64,000 nucleotides of DNA. Source: Streptomyces lydicus. GTDB lineage: Bacteria > Actinomycetota > Actinomycetes > Streptomycetales > Streptomycetaceae. Shown one piece after another: positions 42,562 to 53,802 of the stretch. Under the pieces are notes generated by a model, which had not been told where the DNA came from, made no database searches, and saw only the letters and a program-made list of their open reading frames with translations. The stretch lies in the NCBI RefSeq assembly GCF_000717345.1, contig NZ_JNZA01000001.1, positions 248,001 through 312,000 on the forward strand, in the 5' to 3' direction. Position numbers and translations under genes: made by a program. The stretch's first letter is position 1. Every line of letters starts with the position of its first letter.

Positions 42562-42873
42562 ATGTGGTCAGGCCGGCACGACGATTACTTCGAACAGACC
42601 GCACGGATGATTGCCGAGCAGCTACAGCAAAACCGCTCCAGAGAGCGCGCCAAGGCCGTCAAGTTCAGCAGAGAGCAAGTGGAACAGAGCCGCAAGATCG
42701 TCCATGACGTCCAAGCACTTGAACTGGAACGTCTCGCGGCCCTAGGGCAGATCCCACCGGCCGAATACAAGGCCCGCATAGTCGCTTTGGAAGAAGACGC
42801 CGACGAGGGAACCCGACATGACAATCCGTACCAGGGGTGGTACGGGTCAGTGGACCGGGCCGAGCGGCGATGA
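42562..42873 (+). CDS. Small charged helical protein
   Basis: A 103-aa hydrophilic protein, mostly alpha-helical by composition (TARMIAEQLQQNRSRERAKAV, LELERLAALGQIPPAEYKAR). The second segment resembles a SHOCT-type short C-terminal helix pair, in which a LxxLGxIxxxEY pattern is characteristic. GAGGTGG lies just before the ATG. No signal or membrane segment. Function unknown. Confidence 0.6.
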   Translation: MWSGRHDDYFEQTARMIAEQLQQNRSRERAKAVKFSREQVEQSRKIVHDVQALELERLAALGQIPPAEYKARIVALEEDADEGTRHDNPYQGWYGSVDRAERR

Positions 42874-42942
42874 GTCAGTGACCTGAGGCGTTTGCGTGGT
42901 GAGCCTGGCAGAGGCTCCGTACGCTCGCGTTGCAGGCCGGCA

Positions 42943-43005
42943 GACGACTACGCCGTCAGACCATGCCCGGGTCCGGGCAGACCGATGCGAGCCGGCGTAG
43001 TCGTC
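42943..43005. repeat. Nested inverted repeats (potential structured RNA or cruciform)
   Basis: GACGACTACGCCG (42943-42955) is repeated in exact inverse at 42993-43005, and the 37-bp spacer contains a second hairpin GCCCGG-GT-CCGGGC. It lies in a 540-bp stretch (42874-43412) with no recognisable gene. It could be a terminator of the preceding gene, a small RNA element or an old element end. Confidence 0.5.
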
Positions 43006-43412
43006 CAACGCCCCACCCGCGCGCTGCCGTCGGGGGCGTGGTCGCTGACCTGTGACACTGCCGTCGGCAAGGGGCCGGGTCCATGAGCGGGGTGCGTCAA
43101 GTCAGCCGGACAGTGGTGCAAGCCAGGCCCTCCAGTCGTCGGGGCGATGACCAGCGGCATGCGAGGGACATAGCCGTACGCGAGAAGGCATCGGGCGATC
43201 GTGAGCCGACACATGGGTAGTTGCCACCTCCGCCGCAGGGTGAGCCAGCCGCTAGCAAAGAGGGAAGCGAGACAAGTGTAGGCAGACTGCTTGTCACCAC
43301 GGGCGAATGTGTCACCCCACTGTCAGCGAGGGCAACGAGTTGCGCACCGTCACCCTCCCGGGAGGCAAACCATGCTCGCGTCCAGCCCTGGATGGATGTG
43401 CCCTGAGGGGTA

Positions 43413-43901
43413 TCAGTGCCGTGCGGACCTTGATGTACCGCGGTTCTCGGAGGCACCGTGTGGGAGGTGTGGACACGACAGGCCAGCGCGATCATTCGGC
43501 AGGCGCATGCGATGGGCCAGGTCACGCGTCATGCGCTGGGCAAGGCAACTGCGCCAGGAGACGTCGGGATAGCAGGCGCGCAGGTGGGAGACGGCGCGCG
43601 TGCCCAAGCCGCTGTCCTGCAAGGGCGCAGCGACGTCAACCTGCGTGATCACACCGCTCGCACAGTGTTCGCAGACTTCGTAGGTGACCTCGCCGACGAC
43701 GCGACGGATGTACACCAGCAGCAGACTCTGCGCTCGTTCACTCGCCGGCGCCGGGGAGTGGAAGATCACCACGTCCCGGTAGGCGAGCACCCTTCGATGG
43801 AGCTTGCCGCGTCGGCGGCCCGGGCGCGTGTGCCGCGGCCGCCGGCGGTTTTGGAGGCCCCGCAGGAGGGCTCCCGGCACAAAGCTACGTGTGGCAACCA
43901 T
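43413..43901 (-). CDS. GNAT-like fold hypothetical protein
   Basis: A 162-aa protein. From about residue 55 it reads SLLLVYIRRVVGEVTYEVCEHCASGVITQVDV and then DSGLGTRAVSHLRACYPDVSW, where the last segment resembles a weak acetyl-CoA loop (GxGxRxxxHL) of GNAT proteins. The N-terminal 45 residues are Arg-rich and may not be translated; a later start is possible. Similar ORFs occur widely in Streptomyces as hypothetical proteins. Surrounded by non-coding DNA. Confidence 0.55.
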   Translation of the reverse strand: MVATRSFVPGALLRGLQNRRRPRHTRPGRRRGKLHRRVLAYRDVVIFHSPAPASERAQSLLLVYIRRVVGEVTYEVCEHCASGVITQVDVAAPLQDSGLGTRAVSHLRACYPDVSWRSCLAQRMTRDLAHRMRLPNDRAGLSCPHLPHGASENRGTSRSARH

Positions 43902-44230
43902 GCACCCCGCCTACCCTCGCCGAAAGCGGACAGTCACCTTGTTCTGCCACTTGCCGACTACGTCTCGCGTCCCGGCAGCAAACCGAGCGGCAACCCGAGG
44001 GTGGGTACGGCCAGGAGCAAGCTCACCGGATCGCTCTGAACAGCTGCTGTGTACGGGGCTGCGGTGGCCGTGGCAGCACTTCATCCAGCCGGAGCGGATG
44101 CGACGCTGAGCGCCCTCCCCAGGCGGGGCATCGCCTTGGTGGCGAACGCCGTATCTATTTCGTTTAGTGATCGTTTATCGAGGCTCGGCAGGCTGTGAAG
44201 TGTCGAGAAGGATCCTTCACAGGGGACGGT
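43902..44230. other. Intergenic region
   Basis: No gene supported. The last 80 bp, around TCGTTTATCGAGG, are AT-richer and may be the promoter of the 102-aa ORF at 44231. Confidence 0.3.
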
Positions 44231-44539
44231 ATGGCCAAGCTCTATCTGGAGAAGCTCAAGTGCGTCACGACTGAGGGCTGGAGCGGCTCCGACGAGCCGA
44301 GGCTTGTTGTCCAGAACCGTGGCACTGTGTGGAACGGGACGGTGCTGGGGGACCGGATGTACACCGTCAAGTACGACTGCCACTTCACTGGGACGATTGC
44401 CGTCTCTCTCGGGGAGGCCGGCGGAGCAGTCGGGGACGGCAAGCTCGGCGAGCAGTGGATCACGGATACGCCTGGTGAGCGCAGCCTGCGCTTCAGGGCG
44501 GACGGTGCTGAGTACAACCTGCTGTATGCGGTGGAGTAA
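44231..44539 (+). CDS. Hypothetical 102-aa beta-rich protein
   Basis: A soluble protein starting MAKLYLEKLKCVTTEGWSGSDEPRL with GGGGACGG just upstream. It has alternating hydrophobic strands (DRMYTVKYDCHFTGTIAVSL) and ends EYNLLYAVE. There is no signal peptide. It resembles small Streptomyces proteins of unknown function that look like compact beta-sandwiches. The in-frame ATG at 44195 is less likely. Confidence 0.6.
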   Translation: MAKLYLEKLKCVTTEGWSGSDEPRLVVQNRGTVWNGTVLGDRMYTVKYDCHFTGTIAVSLGEAGGAVGDGKLGEQWITDTPGERSLRFRADGAEYNLLYAVE

Positions 44540-44633
44540 GGATTTTCGCGTAACTGCTGGTCAAAGATGAGATGATCTTGTGGTGGCCGGTGCGACATGG
44601 CGTCGGAGCCGTCCTGGACAACGTGCAAGCCGG

Positions 44634-44765
44634 CCGCTGACCGCATCATCGACCACCTCGGCGACCTCGGCCGTCGCTCGCGCTCCAGCTCCGTAAGCGA
44701 TGCCGCAAGGACGCCGTGCTGATCGTCGACGGCACCCTGGTCCCCACGCGGGATCTGGACAGACC
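44634..44765 (+). pseudogene. Fragment of a DDE (IS5-type) transposase
   Basis: The frames read ADRIIDHLGDLG and, shifted, CRKDAVLIVDGTLVPTRDLD. This is the conserved stretch around the first catalytic Asp (VDGTLVP) of the DDE_Tnp_4/IS5-like transposases common in Streptomyces. Nothing before or after it is recognisable, so only about 130 bp of the element remains. Confidence 0.7.
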
Positions 44766-44872
44766 CGCCGACTGGACGAACTGCTCGGCCGGGAGCACGC
44801 CTGCGGGGACGGGGCTCCGTAGGGCCGGCCCCGCCTTCCCGGCGGCCCGTGGGGGCGGCGCGGTCGCCAGGG

Positions 44873-45420
44873 CTACGGATGCAGGTCGACCTTCGTGCGG
44901 CCCTCGATCCGCTTGTCGCACTTCTCGTATGCCGAGGGGGCCTGGTCCAGGGGTAGTTCGTGCGAGACGACGATGCTCGGCTTCGCCCGGCCCGCGATGA
45001 TCATGTCGCGCAGCTGCCGCTCGTAGCGCTTCACGTTGCACTGCTCCTTCCCCCCTCGGCAGGCCCTTCTCGAAGAGCTTGCCGCTCGATACGAGGCGCA
45101 TGGCCCGCTTGGCCTCCTCGTCAGGGCCTCCCGGGTCCGCCGGTCCGCCGGGGCATACCGACCCGGCACGCCCGGGGCGCCAGTGGGCCGGACCAGGGGG
45201 CCGGACCGTGTCGACGAGCGAGTTCAGGCGGTCGCCGGTTCCTCGTGGGCTTCGCCGTGCGCGATCGCCTGACAGCCGACGGTGTCCACACCCTTCCCCC
45301 GTGCTGGTGCCTTCCGTCTGATCACACTTGCGCGCCGCCGAAGTGCCCAGGCCGGGCCAGGTACGAGCCGTGCGCCGTTGGCCGCCCCGCCGGCGGTGTC
45401 GACGAGCGGGACCCGGCGCC
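44873..45420 (-). pseudogene. Glutathione-independent formaldehyde dehydrogenase (Zn-ADH family), multiply frameshifted 3' part
   Basis: Reverse-strand frames supply consecutive pieces of the C-terminal half: VDTVGCQAIAHGEAHEEPATA, then LNSLVDTVRP, then DEEAKRAMRLVSSGKLFEKGL, then QCNVKRYERQLRDMIIAGRA and KPSIVVSHELPLDQAPSAYE to the stop at 44873. At least three frame changes separate them and the zinc-binding N-terminal half is absent. The enzyme normally oxidises formaldehyde. Clearly decayed. Confidence 0.75.
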
Positions 45421-45668
45421 CGGTCGCCAGTACTACCGGCTGGGTCGCAGCAGGTCAGGGCGCCTTTGCCGGCGACGGTGCCGCCAAGGCGACCGGATGG
45501 TCTCTGGACTTTAGGCTTGTTACGCGGCGGCGCCCTGCGTGTTCTCGTGGCCGTGCGGTCTGCGGTGCGCGACCATACGGACGCCGACCCAGGCTTGATC
45601 ATCGGCGTCGTGCATCAGGGAAGGTTCTCGCCAGCTGCTGGCCCGCGTGATTGCCGCGGGCCTGGTAG

Positions 45669-47987
<2,319 letters not shown>

Positions 47988-47991
47988 GCTC

Positions 47992-48030
47992 GATGTCCCG
48001 GTCGGCCACTCATCGGCCGACCGGGACATC
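47992..48030 (+). terminator. Strong terminator after katG
   Basis: A perfect 16-bp stem (GATGTCCCGGTCGGCC and complement) with a 7-nt loop, beginning 5 bp after the katG stop. Confidence 0.88.
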
Positions 48031-48832
48031 CTTGCGAGCACGTCGGGGCGGTGACGAGCGATCCGCGAGGGCACCATCCACCAGCACTTGGGCAACCGCG
48101 AGCCCCTCAACCCGGAAAGCCGCGTCCCCCCAGCGTCGGATTCGGGCCGGGATGCCATGACGCACCCTGCCGGCCACTTGCGAGGCTGACCCCGGGCGGC
48201 GTGACGTTGTCCGGCGCGATGCTGTGAGGGGGCTGCGTGCGGCTGCGATTGTGAACGAAATGCTGCGCGCGTATGGCGGGAAAATCAGAAGGTGAGTCAA
48301 GCGCTGTCGCCGCATTGACTTGGCTGAATTTCACTGCCAACCTCCCGAGTGTGAGTCACTCGGAGAAGTTCACCGCACGCCTGCACGTCGATCTTCGACG
48401 CCAGGCCAGTGCCATCTGTGCCGCTGGCTGCTAGAGCTGCCGACCGGCGTCAGCTGCTGAGCGACCCATGATCCGGGTGCACTTTCCGGCCTGGAATTTC
48501 CTCGTCGCCTGGTGATTCTCCCCGCATGCCTACCCGGAATCTTCCGGGTTCGGTGCGTGTGCCGGCTTCTTTCACCTCATCATCATTCGCCTTTCCCTTT
48601 CGCCTTTTCGTACCTCGGGGTCTGGGCTTTCGTTACGCCCGCCGGCGGCGGAACTGCGGCTGATGCAGGCCACGGAGGGCTTCACCGGGCAATCGGCCAC
48701 CACGCACCGGTCGTCGCCACCGCCGCCCCGTAGCCCACCCGGCTCCTCGTACCCATCCCTTCGCCCCGCGCCCGTAACAAACGCCGCACGCGTCCCACCG
48801 CGCTCCACCTACCACTCGGACAGGACCTTGCC
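48031..48832. other. 800-bp region without an intact gene
   Basis: A short rightward stretch near 48060-48120 reads IREGTIHQHLGNREPL, faintly like a TetR recognition helix, but no complete gene can be built. The last 300 bp are comparatively T-rich with CTTTCGCCTTTTCG and probably contain the promoter of the sulfonate-type ABC operon. Confidence 0.4.
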
Positions 48833-49897
48833 ATGAGCACGCTGATAACCCCGTCGAGCCGACGACAGTTCCTCACCCTGCTGGGCCTCTCGGCGGTCGC
48901 GGTCAGCTGCGGCTCCGGGGGTGGCGGCGCGGCCAAGGATCAGACCAAGACCCTGCGATATCAGGGTTGGGCGGGGTCCGTCATCCTGCCCGAACTGGCC
49001 GCGGACCTCGGCTTCCTGGAGGACGTGAAGCTGAAGTGGGTCGGCAACACGATCAGCGGGCCGCAGGACATCCAGTCGGCGGCCACCGGGCAGGTCGACT
49101 TCGGCGGCGCGTTCAACGGAGCGGTCGTCAAACTCGCTGCGAGAAAGGCTCCCATCACTGCGGTCATCAGCTACTACGGCGTCGACAAGGCTGCCTACAA
49201 CGGCTTCTACGTCCTCAAGGACAGCCCGATCCACTCGGCCCGTGACCTGATTGGCCAGAAGGTCGGGATGAACACGCTCGGCGCGCACTCCGAGGCGATG
49301 CTCGACATCTATCTGCAACGCCACGGTCTGTCGCAGGCGGACGTCAAGAAGGTCGAGCCGTTGGTGGTACCGCCGGTCAACACCGAGCAGTCGCTGCGGC
49401 AGAAGCAGATCCAGGTGGGCGTCCTCGGCGACATCCTGCGCGACAAGGCCCTGCAGACCGGAGGCATCAGGCCGCTGTTCACCGACCACCAGCTGCTCGG
49501 CAACTTTTCCGCCGGTACGTATGTGGTGAACGACCGGTTCCTGAAGGAGAACCCTGACACCGCGCGCACCTTCGTCACGGGCGTCGCGCGTGCCATCGAG
49601 TGGGCCCGCGCCACACCACGCGACGAGGTCATCGCCCGGCAGGTCGAGATCGTCAAGAAGCGTGGCCGGAACGAGGGCACCGCCCCGCTGAAGTACTGGA
49701 AGTCCTTCGGCGTCGCCGAGACCGCCGGGCGCATCACCGACAAGGAGCTCCAGCTATGGATCGACTGGCTCGCCAAACGCGGTGACATCGAGAAGGGCCA
49801 GGTCAAGGCGTCGGATCTGTACACCAACGAGTTCAACGCGTATGGCAGGCCGGGCAAGTCGCCCGCGGCCGAGCCGACTTCCAAGAGCGGGAGCTGA
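48833..49897 (+). CDS. ABC transporter substrate-binding lipoprotein (sulfonate/taurine/nitrate type)
   Basis: A 354-aa SsuA/TauA-like binding protein. The N-terminus has a twin Arg (SSRRQFLTLLGLSAVAVSC) ending in a lipobox-like Cys, so it is probably a Tat-exported lipoprotein. The NMT1/SsuA fold shows GWAGSVILPELAADLGF, ATGQVDFGGAFNGAVVKLA and LIGQKVGMNTLGAHSEAMLD. It heads an operon with an ATPase and a permease; a monooxygenase remnant and a TauD-like dioxygenase follow, which together suggest uptake and desulfonation of an organosulfonate or related sulfur source. Confidence 0.88.
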   Translation: MSTLITPSSRRQFLTLLGLSAVAVSCGSGGGGAAKDQTKTLRYQGWAGSVILPELAADLGFLEDVKLKWVGNTISGPQDIQSAATGQVDFGGAFNGAVVKLAARKAPITAVISYYGVDKAAYNGFYVLKDSPIHSARDLIGQKVGMNTLGAHSEAMLDIYLQRHGLSQADVKKVEPLVVPPVNTEQSLRQKQIQVGVLGDILRDKALQTGGIRPLFTDHQLLGNFSAGTYVVNDRFLKENPDTARTFVTGVARAIEWARATPRDEVIARQVEIVKKRGRNEGTAPLKYWKSFGVAETAGRITDKELQLWIDWLAKRGDIEKGQVKASDLYTNEFNAYGRPGKSPAAEPTSKSGS

Positions 49898-49900
49898 CCC

Positions 49901-50752
49901 ATGCCCGAATCCACCACACCCAAGATCGAGTTCGAGCAGGTGCGCAAGACCTTTCCCGTCAGGCGGGGGAGGGCCCAGGGCCGTGGTTCGACGCACGGGG
50001 ACGACGAGTTCACCGCTCTGGACGGCGTCGACCTGCGGATCGACGCCGGGGAGTTCGTTGTCGTGGTCGGCCCCAGTGGATGCGGCAAGTCCACCCTCCT
50101 GGACCTGCTGGGAGGGCTCGCCCGACCGAGTGCCGGACGGATCCTGCTGGACGGGGAACCGGTGACCGGCCCCGGCCTGGATCGCGGCATCGTCTTCCAG
50201 CAGTACGCGCTGCTGCCCTGGCGCACGGCCCTGGGCAACGTCGAGTTCGGCCTGGAGGCGACCGGCGTGCCACGACGTGAGCGCGCCGCCCGTGCCCGCG
50301 AGTACCTGGACCTGGTCGGGCTCTCCGGATTCGAGAACCGTCACCCGCACGAGCTGTCCGGTGGCATGCGCCAGCGCGTGGCCATCGCCCGCTCCCTCGC
50401 CTACGACCCGGACGTCCTGCTGATGGACGAGCCGTTCGCCGCACTGGACGCCCAGACCAGGGAGCTGCTCCAGGACGAACTGCTGCGCATCTGGCAGCGC
50501 ACCGGAAAGACCGTCGTCTTCATCACCCACGGCATCGAGGAGGCCGTCTACCTGGGGCAGCGGGTTGCTGTCATGACCTCCAGGCCCGGTCGCATCAAGC
50601 AGGTCGTGCCGATCGGCCTCGACGTCCGCACGGCAACGGACGACCTGCGCTCCAGCCCTGAGTTCGCACGGTACCGACACGAGATCTGGACGCTTCTGCA
50701 CGACGAGGTGACCAGGACCCAACTGCTGGAGAAGGAGGAGGTCTCCGCATGA
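49901..50752 (+). CDS. ABC transporter ATP-binding protein (SsuB/TauB type)
   Basis: A 283-aa ATPase: Walker A GPSGCGKST, Q-loop FQQYALLPW, signature LSGGMRQR, Walker B VLLMDEPFAALD and H-loop FITHGIEEA. An insertion of about 15 charged residues (RRGRAQGRGSTHGDDE) precedes the first strand. It lies 3 bp after the binding protein stop and overlaps the permease start by 4 bp. It energises import of the binding protein's ligand. Confidence 0.92.
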   Translation: MPESTTPKIEFEQVRKTFPVRRGRAQGRGSTHGDDEFTALDGVDLRIDAGEFVVVVGPSGCGKSTLLDLLGGLARPSAGRILLDGEPVTGPGLDRGIVFQQYALLPWRTALGNVEFGLEATGVPRRERAARAREYLDLVGLSGFENRHPHELSGGMRQRVAIARSLAYDPDVLLMDEPFAALDAQTRELLQDELLRIWQRTGKTVVFITHGIEEAVYLGQRVAVMTSRPGRIKQVVPIGLDVRTATDDLRSSPEFARYRHEIWTLLHDEVTRTQLLEKEEVSA

Positions 50753-51723
50753 GCCTTGCAAGCAGTTCGAGCACCCGACGCAAGAACCCAGAGGGACTCA
50801 AGCCCCCGGAGGAACGCGGCACACCGACCACCGGCACCCCGACCACCGGCCCACCGCCCACCATCACACCGCCGGCGTCCACCGAGGAGCCCGCGGCCGT
50901 CCTGCCGATCAGGCCGGGCAGGCCGCGGCCCCAGCGTGCTCCCGTGCTGCCCCGCGTCCTGCGCGCGGCACTGACCGGCGCCACCAAGTCGGTGGCGATC
51001 GTCGCCCTGCTGCTCGCGTGGGAGCTGGCGCCCCGCTTCGGCCTGGTGGACCGGACCTTCCTGCCGCCGTTCAGCGAGGTCGCCCAGGCATGGTGGGAAC
51101 TTGTCGCCAACGGTCAGCTTGCCGACAACGCCCAGGCGAGCCTGGTGCGTTCGTTCAGCGGCTTCGGCGCAGCCGTCGCCGTGTCCGTACCGCTTGGCCT
51201 GCTCATCGGCTGGTACCGGCCCGTCGCCGATCTCCTCAACCCGTTGCTCCAGGTCTTCCTCAACACTGCCGCCCTGGCCCTGCTGCCGGTGTTCGTCCTG
51301 CTCCTCGGAATCGGCGAGACGTCGAAGATCTCCATCGTGGTGTACGCGTGCGCCTGGCCGATCCTGTTCAACACCATCAGCGCGGTGCGCACCGTCGACC
51401 CCACCCTGCTGCGGCTGGCGAAGTCCATGAACCTGTCCGCGCCGCGGCTGTTCCAGAAGGTGATCCTGCCGGCCTCGGTACCGACGATCTTCACCGGCAT
51501 CCGGCTGGCCGGTGCGGTGTCCATCGTTGTCCTGGTCGCCGCCGAGATGATCGGAGCCAAGGCCGGTCTCGGCTATCTGATCAACGCCTCCCAGTACAAC
51601 TTCGCCATTCCGCAGATGTACGCGGGCATCGTCACGATCTCCGTCATCGGCGTGGCCTTCAACCAGCTGCTGGTGGCCGTGGAGAAGCGGCTCAGCTCGT
51701 GGCGCGTCCCCGCGACGAGCTGA
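50749..51723 (+). CDS. ABC transporter permease (SsuC/TauC type)
   Basis: A 324-aa inner-membrane protein. The first 75 residues are a cytoplasmic Pro/Thr-rich tail (GTPTTGTPTTGPPPT) unusual for the family. Six hydrophobic helices then follow, with the EAA-like loop around LAKSMNLSAPRLFQKVILPAS. It forms the channel of the importer with the preceding ATPase. Confidence 0.9.
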   Translation: MSLASSSSTRRKNPEGLKPPEERGTPTTGTPTTGPPPTITPPASTEEPAAVLPIRPGRPRPQRAPVLPRVLRAALTGATKSVAIVALLLAWELAPRFGLVDRTFLPPFSEVAQAWWELVANGQLADNAQASLVRSFSGFGAAVAVSVPLGLLIGWYRPVADLLNPLLQVFLNTAALALLPVFVLLLGIGETSKISIVVYACAWPILFNTISAVRTVDPTLLRLAKSMNLSAPRLFQKVILPASVPTIFTGIRLAGAVSIVVLVAAEMIGAKAGLGYLINASQYNFAIPQMYAGIVTISVIGVAFNQLLVAVEKRLSSWRVPATS

Positions 51724-51743
51724 CGCCCGCACCGCCCCCTGCG

Positions 51744-52000
51744 CAAGGAGCCCGGAGGAGTTTCCATGCCCGCCACCGGGTCTTTGCCGGGGCTCCGGAG
51801 CAGAGAGCCGACCAGCTGGAGGAGTGGTTCACGCAGGGGCCGCCGACGGATTCAACGTCATGCCGCCGCATCTGCCGGGCGGCCTGGAGGACTGCGTCGA
51901 CCACGTGAGGCCCCTCCTCCAGGAGTGGGGCCTGCTCCGGACCGAGTACAGCGGACGCACCCTGCGCGGACCCTCAAACCCCCGAAACTCCGGCACCTGA
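51744..52000 (+). pseudogene. C-terminal remnant of a flavin-dependent (LLM-class) monooxygenase
   Basis: One frame gives HRVFAGAPEQRADQLEEWFTQG and, after a frame change near 51841, another gives AADGFNVMPPHLPGGLEDCV followed by HVRPLLQEWGLLRTEYSGRT and a stop at 51998. This is the C-terminal block of SsuD/NtaA/DszA-type monooxygenases. Only about 80 residues remain, so the enzyme that would oxidise the imported substrate is lost here. Confidence 0.75.
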
Positions 52001-52030
52001 ACTGCCGAAACCCCTGAAAGGAAACCGGAT

Positions 52031-52930
52031 ATGAGCACCAGCACGCGCTTCGACATCCGTCGGATCGGCGGACGCATCGGCGCCGAGATCGTCGGCGTCG
52101 ACCTCTCCGCCGACCTCGACCCGGCGATCGTCGCCGAGATCAACTCGGCACTGCTGGAACACAAGGCGCTGGTCTTCCGTGGCCAGCAGCTGGACGACGC
52201 CGGGCAGCTGCGCTTCGCCTCCCTCTTCGGCGAGCTCACCACCGCCCACCCCACCGTCCCGTCCGTGGACGGGCAGCCCAACATCCTGCCCGTAGACGGG
52301 GACGAGGGCATCCGCGCCAATCACTGGCACACCGATGTCACCTTCGTCCGCACACCCCCGAAGGCGTCCACCCTGCGCAGCATCGTCGTCCCGCCCTACG
52401 GCGGCAACACCCTGATCGCCAACTCGGCCGGGGCCTACCAGGACCTGCCCGAGCCGCTGCGCGAGCTGGCGGACAAGCTGTGGGCCGTCCACACCAACGA
52501 CTACGACTACGCCGCCCCGAAGAACAACAAGGCGGCCGAGCACCGCAAGCAGTTCGTCTCGCGCACGTACCGCACCGCCCACCCGTTGGTGCGCGTGCAC
52601 CCCGAGACGGGGGAGCGCGGCCTGTTCATCGGCGGCTTCGCGCAGACCATCGAGGGCCTCGGCCCCTCCGAGTCCCGGGACCTGCTGCGCATCTTCCAGT
52701 CGTACGTGACGCGGCCGGAGAACATCGTCCGGGTGGCCTGGACACCTGGCGACCTCGTCCTGTTCGACAACCGCATCACCCAGCACTACGCCCCCGACGA
52801 CTACGGCGACCTGCCCCGCCTGCTGCACCGGGTGACCGTCGCGGGGGACGCCCCGATAGGCATCGACGGCACTTCCAGCCGCGCCCTCGAAGGCGGTGAC
52901 GCGGGGCACTACACGCCCGCCGCGGCCTGA
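52031..52930 (+). CDS. TauD/TfdA-family alpha-ketoglutarate-dependent dioxygenase
   Basis: A 299-aa Fe(II)/2-oxoglutarate oxygenase. The metal triad is the His and Asp of NHWHTDVTF and the distal His of ITQHYAPDD; the 2-oxoglutarate Arg is in LPRLLHRVTV. Length and motifs fit taurine or alkylsulfonate dioxygenases. AAGGAAA lies upstream of the ATG. It ends the sulfonate-type ABC operon and can still act on the imported substrate even though the neighbouring monooxygenase has decayed. Confidence 0.9.
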   Translation: MSTSTRFDIRRIGGRIGAEIVGVDLSADLDPAIVAEINSALLEHKALVFRGQQLDDAGQLRFASLFGELTTAHPTVPSVDGQPNILPVDGDEGIRANHWHTDVTFVRTPPKASTLRSIVVPPYGGNTLIANSAGAYQDLPEPLRELADKLWAVHTNDYDYAAPKNNKAAEHRKQFVSRTYRTAHPLVRVHPETGERGLFIGGFAQTIEGLGPSESRDLLRIFQSYVTRPENIVRVAWTPGDLVLFDNRITQHYAPDDYGDLPRLLHRVTVAGDAPIGIDGTSSRALEGGDAGHYTPAAA

Positions 52931-52958
52931 GGGGCCCGTCGGCCGCCGAGTTCATTGG

Positions 52959-52993
52959 GAGCACCTCCTGGGGACACTCCCCAGGAGGTGCTC
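52959..52993 (+). terminator. Strong terminator of the sulfonate-type operon
   Basis: A perfect 16-bp inverted repeat, GAGCACCTCCTGGGGA with its complement, around a 3-nt loop, 28 bp after the dioxygenase stop. The rest of 52931-53268 shows no gene. Confidence 0.88.
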
Positions 52994-53268
52994 GGCCGCG
53001 TCGCCCGCCACTTGGATTTCCGGTAGTTGCAGCGCGGCCCGCACGAAGAGATTCAGGGCGGCTGCGGTTGTTCGTGCTGACGGCTTCGCGTACCTGCTTC
53101 TTGGACACCTCCACCCCCGGGGTTCCCGGATGATCTGCCGGCCTCAACGACCACGTGGTCGCCAACCGGAGTTCGGTGGATCCGCAACCGTCCACGTCAC
53201 CGCGCGCTGCCCGGCAGTGCACCTGCCGCAGCCGCCCGTTCCACTGTGCGCCCGCGGGTGCCCTGCGC

Positions 53269-53802
53269 TCAGTTCACGGGCGTCCGCCGGTCGCGTACCG
53301 CGGCCAGCACCGTCAGAGCGGTCCCGGCGAGGAGGGGGAGGAGCATCGCGGGGAACATCCAGCCGGGCACCTCCGGATCGGCGGTGGAGCGCCACAGCAC
53401 TCCGGAGCCGATCAGGAGCGAGACACCGGTGCAGGCGTTGAGCACCAGCAGGGCCCGGGCGGTACGGAGTGCCGAGGCGCGGGTGCGGGGCCGGTTGAAG
53501 GAGGACCTCACCAGCCCGTTGCCGAACGGCGCGGCCTCTTCCGACAGCTCGGCCTGCGGGGTGACCCGCAGGGTCAGCTCGGCGGCGGCGGTCAGCAGCA
53601 CCGTCACTCCCACGTACACGAACACCAGCGCAAACGCGCTGCCGATCGATCGGTCCGTCCAGGCGTCCACCCCGTCGGAGCCGATGTGCTGAGGTATCCG
53701 GGCCGGCAGGTGCGGATAGCGGACGATGCCCCAGAGTGCCAGGGCGGCGAGCAGCGCGGCATTGGGAAGCAGCCACAGCCGTACGGGAGCTGAGAAGACC
53801 AT
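53269..53802 (-). CDS. DUF1648-type membrane protein
   Basis: A 177-aa protein with four hydrophobic segments (about residues 9-26, 55-76, 116-136 and 146-166). The segment YPHLPARIPQHIGSDGVDAWTDRS after the first helix is the DUF1648 signature. Such proteins, related to SdpI, are sometimes immunity or membrane-stress proteins. No toxin gene is adjacent. Function unknown. Confidence 0.8.
   Translation of the reverse strand: MVFSAPVRLWLLPNAALLAALALWGIVRYPHLPARIPQHIGSDGVDAWTDRSIGSAFALVFVYVGVTVLLTAAAELTLRVTPQAELSEEAAPFGNGLVRSSFNRPRTRASALRTARALLVLNACTGVSLLIGSGVLWRSTADPEVPGWMFPAMLLPLLAGTALTVLAAVRDRRTPVN

Noticed and set aside
48046..48200. A stretch reading IREGTIHQHLGNREPL, like a TetR recognition helix.
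   Set aside because: Too short and isolated, with no start or ligand domain; it could be coincidence.
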